Assembly (NCBI RefSeq): GCF_000875895.1
Contig: NZ_JXCF01000256.1
Location: 124,001 to 188,000 of the forward strand
From: Staphylococcus gallinarum
GTDB taxonomy: Bacteria; Bacillota; Bacilli; Staphylococcales; Staphylococcaceae
Reading direction: 5' to 3'
Length of the DNA: 64,000 bases
Part shown: piece by piece, positions 54,218 to 62,536 of the stretch
Layout: each line of letters opens with the position of its first letter
How positions within the stretch are numbered: position 1 is the stretch's first letter
Notes under the pieces: model-generated
Database searches by the model: none
Told to the model about the DNA's origin: nothing
Seen by the model: only the letters and a program-made list of their open reading frames with translations
Made by a program: the position numbers and the translations under genes

Positions 54218-56200
54218 TTAAATTGCTTTCAGTATATTATATATTTCGTCTTTACTTTGTGCATTGATAAGCTGCATTCTAATATCATCGTTCATCAATG
54301 TTCTTGAAAGTCTTTGTAATAATTTTAAATGAACATCATTACTTTGACTTGGTACAACAATTAAAAATATAATCTTCGGTAATGAACCATCAAGACTTTC
54401 CCATTCTACACCAGCCTTATTATTTAATACTGCTACAATCGGTTGCTTCACTACGCTAGATTTAGCATGTGGAATAGCAACATTCATTCCAATTGCTGTA
54501 GTGGATTCTGCTTCACGTGCCATTACCGCTTCTTTTAATATTGACTTATTGCTAATATAATCATGATCCGCTAACTGGTCAATTAATTGATTAATCACCG
54601 TGTCACGTGTCATTGTTTCATCACTTAATTCAATCACACGTTTGTCAAAAACACGCTCAGAATTATCATCATCTGCTTGCTCATGTGTTATCTTATTTTC
54701 TTGCGATAGTTGTTCTTGGTTCGTCGTCATACTTTCATCACTCACCGCTTGATTTTCACTGATTACACCTGTATCCATTGGACTTGAATGAACTGCAACA
54801 GCTGGCGCCGTTCGTTTCATCAACAATACAACAATCATCGTGACAATACTACCTACAATCACCGCAATAAAGAACCATAATATCTGGTCAATACCACCTA
54901 ATACTGCTACAATCGGTCCGCCATGTGCTACTCTATCACCAACACCACCGATAGCAGCTATTACTGCTGCAATCATAGAACCAATCATATTTGCTGGTAT
55001 AATTCTTAATGGATCTTGCGCAGCAAATGGTATTGCTCCTTCAGTTATACCAAACAATCCCATTGTAAACGATGCTTTACCCATTTCAACTTCTCCATGA
55101 TTAAATTTACGCTTATTGATAAATGTAGCAAGACCTAAACCAATCGGCGGCGTACATACTGCCACTGCGACCATACCCATTACTGTATAATTACCCTCTG
55201 CAATTAGTGCTGAGCCAAACAAAAATGCCACTTTATTGATTGGTCCTCCCATATCAAAGGCAATCATTGCTCCTATGATAAGGGCTAAAATAATAATATT
55301 AGTACCTTGCATCCCTTTTAACCAAGATGTTAGCCCTTCAAATATACTTGAAATTGGTGCACCAATAACAAAGATAAATATTAACCCTACAATGAGTGAC
55401 GAAATAATTGGAATAATAATAATCGGCATTATCGGGGCCATTGCTTTAGGTGTCTTTATATTCTTAATCCACTTCGCAATATAACCAGCTAAGAAACCTG
55501 CCACAATACCACCTAAGAAACCCGCACCTGCATCACTACCATAGAAACTACCGTCAGCTGCAATAGCACCGCCAATCATACCAGGAACCAACCCAGGTTT
55601 GTCGGCTATACTCACTGCAATATAACCCGCTAATATTGGAACCATAAACTTAAATGACAGACTACCTATATTTTCTACAGATTTCCATATAGAATCTTCT
55701 GGAATGACTAGTCCTTCTGCAGAAGGTTTGCCACCAATGGTTAATGCAATAGCCATCAATAAACCACCTACTACAATAAAGGGAACCATAAATGACACAC
55801 CATTCATCAAATGTTGATAAATGACTTGTAGTCCCTTTTTATTTTCGGATTGTGTTCTTTGATTCGCATCAGCATCATACTGTTCATGATGAATACTTGC
55901 TTCTTTTTTTATGATTCTCTGAATTAATTGTTCAGGATTGTGTATTCCTTCCCTTACACTTTCATTAACTAAGTACTTCCCATCGAATCTAGTAAGGTCA
56001 ACTTGGCGATCTGCAGCAATGATAATACCATCCGCTTCTTTAATTTCCTCAGTAGTTAATTTATTTTCTGTCCCTACACCACCTTGCGTCTCTACTTTTA
56101 TTTCTACTCCCATACGTTCTGCCGCTTGTTCTAATTTCTCTTGAGCCATATATGTGTGCGCTATCCCATTTGGGCACGAAGTTATAGCTAAAATTTTCAT
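54218..56200 (-). CDS. PTS mannose/fructose-type EIIBCA (ManP-like)
   Basis: Sugar-transporting phosphotransferase with domains in order IIB-IIC-IIA, about 660 residues. EIIB starts MKILAITSCPNGIAHTYMA with the phosphorylated Cys9; EIIC (about 125-470) has GGKPSAEGL and the GGFLGGIVAGFLAGY-type region; EIIA (about 510-660) contains the phosphohistidine in NVAIPHAKSS. The order B-C-A matches ManP rather than FruA (A-B-C). I start at ATG 56200, eleven bases after AAGGAGG. The regulator gene is directly upstream and manA directly downstream. Confidence 0.88.
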   Translation of the reverse strand: MKILAITSCPNGIAHTYMAQEKLEQAAERMGVEIKVETQGGVGTENKLTTEEIKEADGIIIAADRQVDLTRFDGKYLVNESVREGIHNPEQLIQRIIKKEASIHHEQYDADANQRTQSENKKGLQVIYQHLMNGVSFMVPFIVVGGLLMAIALTIGGKPSAEGLVIPEDSIWKSVENIGSLSFKFMVPILAGYIAVSIADKPGLVPGMIGGAIAADGSFYGSDAGAGFLGGIVAGFLAGYIAKWIKNIKTPKAMAPIMPIIIIPIISSLIVGLIFIFVIGAPISSIFEGLTSWLKGMQGTNIIILALIIGAMIAFDMGGPINKVAFLFGSALIAEGNYTVMGMVAVAVCTPPIGLGLATFINKRKFNHGEVEMGKASFTMGLFGITEGAIPFAAQDPLRIIPANMIGSMIAAVIAAIGGVGDRVAHGGPIVAVLGGIDQILWFFIAVIVGSIVTMIVVLLMKRTAPAVAVHSSPMDTGVISENQAVSDESMTTNQEQLSQENKITHEQADDDNSERVFDKRVIELSDETMTRDTVINQLIDQLADHDYISNKSILKEAVMAREAESTTAIGMNVAIPHAKSSVVKQPIVAVLNNKAGVEWESLDGSLPKIIFLIVVPSQSNDVHLKLLQRLSRTLMNDDIRMQLINAQSKDEIYNILKAI

Positions 56201-56283
56201 AATTTCATCTGCCTCCTTATCCACTCCATTGTAACCGCATACATTTATCGCAAAAAAATAATAATTGCCGTTGTTAGTGGCAA

Positions 56284-58149
56284 TTATTCTCTAATTAAAG
56301 TCATGATTTTTTTCTGAAGCACCTGCTCATCTAACAATAAATATTGATCAACATCATTTTCTGTTAAATCTGCAATATTGTGTATAATTTTCTTCATTAT
56401 CGGTATATCAGCCTCAGTAATGGCTAAGAAAAACACCAATTTGACTTTATTTTGTTTCCATAACAAGCCCTGTTCATGTTTAAACACTATAACATGTGAT
56501 TTCAATACTTCTTTAGGGTTGCCATGAGGCATACTAATAGCATTTCCAATAAATGTAGAAGCAAATTTTTCTCTTTCTAATGCACTTGGTATATAACTTT
56601 CGGTAATTGCATGATTATTATTTAATATACTTTGTGCCTTATCGAAAACAACAGCCATATCAGTAACCTCATCATCGCCTCCTACCACATCTACTTGAAC
56701 TGATGATAAATCTGCTTGATTAATTACGTTATTATTGATTTGGTTAATAATTACCTTCACTTTCTCAGCATCCTCATTTGAAAATAAAGGTGAAACTGTT
56801 ACTTGAGAAAGTCGCTTTGGTAAATGATTACCTTCTATCTCATGCGTTGTAACTAATACATCGATGCCTTCAAAGTGATAATCATAAACTGAATCCAGCT
56901 GTACGGTATCTATCACTTCGATACGTTCGTCAAGCTTTAAAATTTTAGCTTCTAGTAAACTGGAAATACCTAAACCATAATAACAAGCTATCACTATTTT
57001 AATTTTTTCTTGTTCGTTTCTTTCAACTGATGATTGAAAATGTAATGCTAAAAAGGCAATTTCATCTTCTACTAAATGAATATCGGCATCAACTTCTAAC
57101 TCTTTCACAATGTCATATAACGCATCAAAGATAAATGGATAGTTTTTTTTTATATCTTGAGTCAAAGGATTATTGATATATACATTTTTAATTATTCTGT
57201 GATATGTCCTACTAAAATGTGAAAATATATTGTCTCTCAATACACTATCTTGGGTAAAACCTACACCAATATTTTGCTCCATTTGAACAATGAGCCGTTC
57301 AATATAACTTTTGACGAATAATTGTTCAAATCCAAGATCATGTTGTTCAAAATAATCACTAATAAAGAAAGAAAAAAGTTTTGTTGTCTCTCTATTCAAA
57401 TCATATCCTAGTCTATTATTAATTTCTGTAATACATTGATTAGCAATTTCAAATGACTTTGGTTTTATATCCCATGCTTTATAACTAATATTTTGTCTTT
57501 TATAAATAATGATTAAATGAATAATTAACTGTTTGAGCTGTATTTGTGTTGCTTGAATATGGTTATATATCAAGACACGCTTAATAATTTGTGTTATTTG
57601 TTCTAAATGCACTTTAGGAATATCGGCTAATATTATATCTTCAATCGATTTATTTTTAGATGTGAGTTGACTCAAGTGTAAAATAGCATTTCTAATATTC
57701 ATCTCATTTCCTTTAATACATACACCTTTATTTCTAACACTTTCAACTAGAACATCAAATGACTGACACCAATTAGCAAATCTTTGTAAATAATCTAAAA
57801 ATTCATTTTTAGTTATCTTTAGGTCAGCAATCAGACGTTCCGTCGTCGTAGGATCGTGTTGCATTAACAACCGATAACCTAAATTCATTAATATTTCACT
57901 ATCCTTATTGGCATAGTCATTGATATAATGTTCAATCGTTTCAATATGATACTGCTCTAAATTCAATCTAAAGCCACGACCCTTTACACTAGTGATTACT
58001 GGATCGCTAAACAATGTATTGATATACTTTATATCCGATCGCACAGTTCTATTAGAGACACTTAATATAGCTGCAATATCATCTGCACTTTTGTAATTTT
58101 CAGATTCCTGTATAAACAGACGCATGATTTTAATATGTCGTTCTATCAT
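56284..58149 (-). CDS. PRD-domain transcriptional regulator (ManR/MtlR-like)
   Basis: Phosphorylation-controlled activator of sugar PTS genes, 621 residues. N-terminal HTH (YKSADDIAAILSVSNRTVRSDIKYIN) and a second DNA-binding region, then two PRDs (about 160-390) with the conserved histidines, an EIIB-like domain (KIVIACYYGLGISSLLEAKI, Cys), and a C-terminal EIIA-like domain with SMPHGNPKEV (His). It most likely activates the downstream EIIBCA-manA-ROK genes when mannose is available. First gene of the cluster on the minus strand. Confidence 0.88.
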   Translation of the reverse strand: MIERHIKIMRLFIQESENYKSADDIAAILSVSNRTVRSDIKYINTLFSDPVITSVKGRGFRLNLEQYHIETIEHYINDYANKDSEILMNLGYRLLMQHDPTTTERLIADLKITKNEFLDYLQRFANWCQSFDVLVESVRNKGVCIKGNEMNIRNAILHLSQLTSKNKSIEDIILADIPKVHLEQITQIIKRVLIYNHIQATQIQLKQLIIHLIIIYKRQNISYKAWDIKPKSFEIANQCITEINNRLGYDLNRETTKLFSFFISDYFEQHDLGFEQLFVKSYIERLIVQMEQNIGVGFTQDSVLRDNIFSHFSRTYHRIIKNVYINNPLTQDIKKNYPFIFDALYDIVKELEVDADIHLVEDEIAFLALHFQSSVERNEQEKIKIVIACYYGLGISSLLEAKILKLDERIEVIDTVQLDSVYDYHFEGIDVLVTTHEIEGNHLPKRLSQVTVSPLFSNEDAEKVKVIINQINNNVINQADLSSVQVDVVGGDDEVTDMAVVFDKAQSILNNNHAITESYIPSALEREKFASTFIGNAISMPHGNPKEVLKSHVIVFKHEQGLLWKQNKVKLVFFLAITEADIPIMKKIIHNIADLTENDVDQYLLLDEQVLQKKIMTLIRE

Positions 58150-58262
58150 ATATACACCTCATTTCATCAAGGCTTTTGTTTATATTGTAGTTAATATCAG
58201 CAATTATATTGTAGGTCTATTTGACATTAAGAGCAAGTTACAATAAAACATTATTTTATATA

Positions 58263-58305
58263 ATAAAAAAGCACTACTTATAATTTTTACAAGTAGTACC
58301 TTTTT
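58263..58305 (-). terminator. Terminator of metQ-like gene
   Basis: GCACTACTT pairs with AAGTAGTAC around a 10-base loop; on the minus strand TTTTTT follows. Confidence 0.8.
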
Positions 58306-58347
58306 ACAATACGCATATACTCAAATCAAAATATGATTTTTAAATAG

Positions 58348-59166
58348 TTATTTTTCATAAGGTATGACATCTTGTCCATATTTCTTTTTAATAAATGACT
58401 TCATATCTTTGGATTGTAATACCTTTAATAATTCTTGATACTTTTTATCACCTTTATGCCCTTTTTGAACTGCTATTATATTTGCAAAAGGTGATGATTT
58501 CCCTTCAACTGCAATCGCATCTTTATGTGGTGTCAGTCCATTATCAATTGCATAATTCGAATTCATAATAACCGCTGCGCCTTCTTTACTCTTGTATGTC
58601 TTAGGTAAAAATTCAGCACCTTGTTTATTATTAAACTTAAGTTGTTTTTTATTCTCAACTATATCATCAAACTTAGCATCCTCGATTTTGACACCTTTTT
58701 TAATTTTAATTAATCCTTTATCAACAAAGAATGATAAGAATCGACCTTCTTCTGCAGGATTATTCGATACATAAATTGTAGATCCTTTTGGAATATCTTT
58801 AATATTTTTATACTTTTGACTATAAACACCCATTGGCGTAGTGAATACCTTACCTACTTCTTCTATATTATAATTATGATCTTTTCTTTCTGCTTTAAGA
58901 TAAGGTACATGTTGGAAAAAGTTTGCATCTACATCACCTTTATCTAATAATTTATTCGGTACTTTATAATCATTTACTGTTTTTATTTTTAAATCGTAGC
59001 CCTTTTTTGCCATTGCTTTTTTTGCGTGTTCTAATACCTCTCCGTGCGGTGCAGGTGATGCGGCGATAGTTATTTTTTTATTTGCTGCATCACTATTTGA
59101 TTTGCCACAAGCAGCTAAAACACCAATTAAACTCAATAACAGAATTGCATATGTAAATTTTTTCAT
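58348..59166 (-). CDS. MetQ-like methionine-binding lipoprotein (NLPA family)
   Basis: Substrate-binding lipoprotein of a MetNIQ-type methionine ABC importer, 272 residues. Signal peptide with lipobox LAAC (Cys20), then KKITIAASPAPHGEVLEHAKKAMAKKGYDLKIKTVNDYKVPN, DANFFQHVPYL, and GVYSQKYKNIKDIPKGSTIYVSNNPAEEGRFL, all NLPA hallmarks. No metN or metI gene is adjacent, so it is an orphan that must use an importer elsewhere. Its expression is controlled by the SAM-I riboswitch upstream. AAGGAGAG precedes ATG 59166. Confidence 0.92.
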   Translation of the reverse strand: MKKFTYAILLLSLIGVLAACGKSNSDAANKKITIAASPAPHGEVLEHAKKAMAKKGYDLKIKTVNDYKVPNKLLDKGDVDANFFQHVPYLKAERKDHNYNIEEVGKVFTTPMGVYSQKYKNIKDIPKGSTIYVSNNPAEEGRFLSFFVDKGLIKIKKGVKIEDAKFDDIVENKKQLKFNNKQGAEFLPKTYKSKEGAAVIMNSNYAIDNGLTPHKDAIAVEGKSSPFANIIAVQKGHKGDKKYQELLKVLQSKDMKSFIKKKYGQDVIPYEK

Positions 59167-59190
59167 GTCATCTCTCCTTATTATTCATAT

Positions 59191-59224
59191 AAAAAATGCC
59201 TTCTCTAAATAAAGAGAAGGCATT
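59191..59224 (-). terminator. Riboswitch terminator before metQ-like gene
   Basis: On the minus strand AATGCCTTCTCT pairs perfectly with AGAGAAGGCATT (59224-59195), followed by TTTT. It is the expression platform of the SAM aptamer. Confidence 0.92.
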
Positions 59225-59230
59225 CTGCTT

Positions 59231-59337
59231 CTCTCATCTTCGAAAGTTAAATACTTTCTGTGAATTAGCACCATTTCGTATTACGACGGTTGCTGGGTTT
59301 CATCGGGCACATCCCTCCACCACTCTTGATAAGAGTT
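59231..59337 (-). ncRNA. SAM-I (S-box) riboswitch upstream of metQ-like gene
   Basis: Leftward, the aptamer shows CTCTTATCAAGAG, TGGTGGAGGGA, GTGCCCGATGAAACCCAGCAACC, GGTGCTAATTC and the closing GATGAGAG that pairs with CTCTTATC. It is close to consensus and is followed by a strong terminator and the metQ-like start. Expected to turn the gene off at high SAM. Confidence 0.96.
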
Positions 59338-59362
59338 ATAAATATGTATTTGAATTTATTTA

Positions 59363-59391
59363 ATCCTAGCATTTTGGTCATGTTTAGTCAA
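59363..59391 (-). promoter_or_regulatory. Promoter of the metQ riboswitch transcript
   Basis: On the minus strand TTGACT (59391-59386) and TAGGAT (59368-59363) with a 17-bp spacer, just ahead of the aptamer. Confidence 0.65.
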
Positions 59392-59501
59392 TCTAATTTT
59401 TAGAATTTTCTGTATGCTTCAATTTCATATGCTTTATATTAACTTTTTGTTCCATGTGAAACAGCTTAATCCTATAGCTTTATAGCATGTTTCTATACTG
59501 T

Positions 59502-60260
59502 TCATACCATAAATACCATAGCACAATATGCAATTAAATTATTTAACGCATGTAACGCTATCGCAACAGACAACTTTCGACCTGACTTTAAATAAACATA
59601 CGCGAGACCGATAGCAATAATTAAATACATCACAATTTCTAAAGGTGATTTCGCTTCTGTGACATGTAGTGAAGCAAAGATGATAACTGAAATGATAGAC
59701 ATCAACGTAAAGCTGAATTTCTTACCAAGTTCACCAATTAACAAATGCCTAAATAAAAATTCTTCATTAATTGGCGCAATAATCACAATAGAAAAAAATG
59801 CTAAAAACGTTGAAAATGGCGTAGCAAACATTTGCTCAATTAATTTATCATTTTCTGTTTCGTCAAATTTCCAAGACTCCGGAGCAAATAAATCTACCAA
59901 TTCAGGATAAATTGCCTTTAGAATGAATAACACAATAAACGTGAGTATAATTAATTTCCAATACCGTTTCATATGTTTAATGCCTTGTGTCAAACGGTCC
60001 TTAAAGGATCGTCTATAAAATAGTATCCATGTCCCAAATAAAATAATGAAGGCAATCAAATCTACAATTAACTGTATCATATTCAACATGTGATCATTCA
60101 TTTGAAAAGCCTTATTTTCAGTTCCTAAATATAAAATAAATACAAAAATCGAACAAATTAAGGACAATGCAAATGTACTAACTAAATAGATAACCGGTAA
60201 AATAAAATCTAGCCATTTAATATCTTTCCATTTATATGTATATTTTCCTGATATTTTCAT
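59502..60260 (-). CDS. CPBP family intramembrane metalloprotease
   Basis: Multi-pass membrane protease of the CAAX/bacteriocin-processing type (ABI family), 252 residues with about seven helices. Catalytic motifs are NEEFLFR (Glu166-Glu167, Arg171), FASLHV with the first histidine, and HALNN with the second. In Gram-positive cocci such proteins process peptides or mediate bacteriocin self-immunity; no such genes are next to it. I start at ATG 60260 after AAAGGGGGG; the open frame extends 48 codons further upstream without support. Confidence 0.88.
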   Translation of the reverse strand: MKISGKYTYKWKDIKWLDFILPVIYLVSTFALSLICSIFVFILYLGTENKAFQMNDHMLNMIQLIVDLIAFIILFGTWILFYRRSFKDRLTQGIKHMKRYWKLIILTFIVLFILKAIYPELVDLFAPESWKFDETENDKLIEQMFATPFSTFLAFFSIVIIAPINEEFLFRHLLIGELGKKFSFTLMSIISVIIFASLHVTEAKSPLEIVMYLIIAIGLAYVYLKSGRKLSVAIALHALNNLIAYCAMVFMV

Positions 60261-60427
60261 TGTATCCCCCCTTTCACATTTTAAAATAACATAAAAATTA
60301 AATTGTATATATAGTTTTTCAAAATGCTTATCGCTTATAGTTATTGATTTATATGCGTAATTTATGGATGATTGTGGTATACAGTTATTACATCCATAAT
60401 ACATATTTATAGGGGAGTTGTGTTTAT

Positions 60428-61345
60428 ATGCGAATTCTAGTCCTAGGTGCTGGTGGTATTGGCGGATATTTTGGTGGCCGTTTAGCTGAAAGTGGTCAGG
60501 ATGTCACTTTTTTAGTTCGTCCAAAACGAAAGTCATACCTAGAAAGAAATGGTTTAGCTATCCATAGTGAAAATGGTGATTTCAACTTCAATCCTAAATT
60601 AATTACTCGGGATGATCGTGCCGAAGCTTTCGACGTTGTACTACTCTCATCAAAGTCATATCACTTGGAACACGCTATCGAAGATTTACAACCATTTATA
60701 CATCATAATACAGTCATTATTCCTCTACTTAATGGCATTGCACACATTCCTACATTGCAATCTGAATTTGGTAAAAGTAATATCATGGGAGGTTATTGCG
60801 TAATTGAAACCACGCTTGATACTTCTGGCGAGATTGTTCACACAAGTACATTCGACAAATTATTTTTCGGCGAATTAAATGGCGAGGATAGTCAACGTGC
60901 CAAACATATTGCGGAGGCCTTCTCAAATTCCAAGGCTCAATTTATCTTGAGCAACAATATCACACAAGGAATGTGGCACAAATATTTAATGATAACCGTA
61001 TTATCAGGTGTTACAACATTAATGCATGCACCTATAGGTCCAATAAGAGATAGTGTCGGTGGTACTCAATTTATTGAATCATTATATAATGAAGTAGCCA
61101 CTATTATGCGTGCAGAAGGCGCACCTTTAGATAACCAAATCGTTCCTAAATACATGAAAGCACTCACCCAATTATCCTATCATTTCAAAACTTCAATGCA
61201 GCGTGATATGGAAAAAGGTCTAAATATAGAAGCCGATCATTTACAAGGTCATTTGCTTAAATTAGCTGATCAACATCAAATTCAAGCACCACTATTAACA
61301 ACAATTTATCAAAATCATAAAGTCTATAAAGAAATGTTGCAATAA
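60428..61345 (+). CDS. panE: 2-dehydropantoate 2-reductase
   Basis: NADPH-dependent ketopantoate reductase for pantothenate/CoA synthesis, 305 residues. Rossmann motif GAGGIGGYFGGRLAE at the N-terminus, VVLLSSKSYH, the NGI segment IPLLNGI, the catalytic lysine in MWHKYLMITVLSGVTTLMH, and the C-terminal KTSMQRDMEKGLNIEADHLQG. A GGGGAG site precedes ATG 60428. Many staphylococci have more than one PanE-like protein, so a related 2-oxoacid reductase is possible. Confidence 0.88.
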   Translation: MRILVLGAGGIGGYFGGRLAESGQDVTFLVRPKRKSYLERNGLAIHSENGDFNFNPKLITRDDRAEAFDVVLLSSKSYHLEHAIEDLQPFIHHNTVIIPLLNGIAHIPTLQSEFGKSNIMGGYCVIETTLDTSGEIVHTSTFDKLFFGELNGEDSQRAKHIAEAFSNSKAQFILSNNITQGMWHKYLMITVLSGVTTLMHAPIGPIRDSVGGTQFIESLYNEVATIMRAEGAPLDNQIVPKYMKALTQLSYHFKTSMQRDMEKGLNIEADHLQGHLLKLADQHQIQAPLLTTIYQNHKVYKEMLQ

Positions 61346-61451
61346 ATATTGATAAATTGCAGTTCATTATTTTTGCGAAACTTAAATATATACATGATTC
61401 CACACAAATCATCGTATTCTTTTACACTTTAAAATATTATAAACAGTCATT

Positions 61452-61503
61452 AAAAAACGTCAATTTCTGCAGCTCTAGTTAGAAATTGACGTTCTTTTTT
61501 TAC
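61452..61503 (+). terminator. Terminator after panE
   Basis: AACGTCAATTTCT (61457-61469) pairs perfectly with AGAAATTGACGTT (61481-61493), followed by CTTTTTTTT. Located between convergent genes. Confidence 0.9.
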
Positions 61504-61560
61504 TAATTACATTGATTGATATGCCACATTACTAGCAGCAATTTACTTTATAAACTCAAA

Positions 61561-62424
61561 TTATAAATCTAATGATTGAATATATGCTTTAACATCTTGA
61601 GACATTTCTTCATTGTTTAAAGCAAATTGTATTGTTGTTTTAACAAAACCTAGTTTTTCTCCAACATCGTATCGTTCACCGTTAAAGTCAAATGCATAAA
61701 CCTTATCATCTTTGTTTAATCGCTCAATCGCATCAGTCAATTGAATTTCGCCACCTGCACCAATTTCTTGTTTCTCTAGATAGTCGAATATTTGTGGTGT
61801 TAATACATAACGTCCCATAATTGCTAAGTTTGAAGGAGCTGTTCCTGGTTCTGGTTTTTCTACAAATTTATTCACACTAAATAAACCTTCATTTGATTCA
61901 GCAGGATCGACAATACCATATCTATGCGTCTCATTTTCATTGACCTGTTGCACACCGATTATTGATTTTCCTGTATCATCATATTGATTCATTAATTGTT
62001 TAATTGCTGGTACTTCTGACTGAACAATATCGTCACCTAGTAATACAGCAAACGGTTCATTCCCGATAAATTGTTTTGCTGACCAAATTGCATGTCCTAA
62101 ACCTTTTTGTTCCTTTTGTCTTACGTAAAACATATTAGCTAAATTACTAGAATGTTGAACTTCATCTAGTAAGTCTTGCTTTCCTTTTTCTTCTAAAATC
62201 ATTTCTAATTCCTTTTGATTGTCGAAATGATCTTCGATAGCTCTTTTATGTTTACCTGTAACGATAATAATATCTTCAATACCTGCCGCTACAGCCTCTT
62301 CTACTATGTATTGAATCGTTGGTTTATCAAGGATTGGCAACATTTCTTTTGGCATTGCTTTCGTAGCCGGTAAGAATCTTGTCCCTAATCCTGCTGCTGG
62401 TATAATCGCTTTTTTAATTTTCAT
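61561..62424 (-). CDS. gtaB: UTP-glucose-1-phosphate uridylyltransferase
   Basis: Makes UDP-glucose from UTP and glucose-1-phosphate, for teichoic acid glucosylation, glycolipid anchors and other glycans; 288 residues. Nucleotide motif [57 protein letters not shown], and the sugar-binding [12 protein letters not shown] and [15 protein letters not shown] 62424 follows GGAGGAGAG; the frame is open six codons more. It lies next to the GT4 glycosyltransferase gene, which likely uses UDP-sugar, so the two may work together. Confidence 0.95.
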   Translation of the reverse strand: MKIKKAIIPAAGLGTRFLPATKAMPKEMLPILDKPTIQYIVEEAVAAGIEDIIIVTGKHKRAIEDHFDNQKELEMILEEKGKQDLLDEVQHSSNLANMFYVRQKEQKGLGHAIWSAKQFIGNEPFAVLLGDDIVQSEVPAIKQLMNQYDDTGKSIIGVQQVNENETHRYGIVDPAESNEGLFSVNKFVEKPEPGTAPSNLAIMGRYVLTPQIFDYLEKQEIGAGGEIQLTDAIERLNKDDKVYAFDFNGERYDVGEKLGFVKTTIQFALNNEEMSQDVKAYIQSLDL

Positions 62425-62536
62425 TTTTTCTCTCTCCTCCAAAGTGACAAAAACTATATATTATTTATTCATTTAAGTGCTTATTTCATATAAAATTTTA
62501 CAATCCTTAAATGGACTGATACTTAAAGTGTTATCA

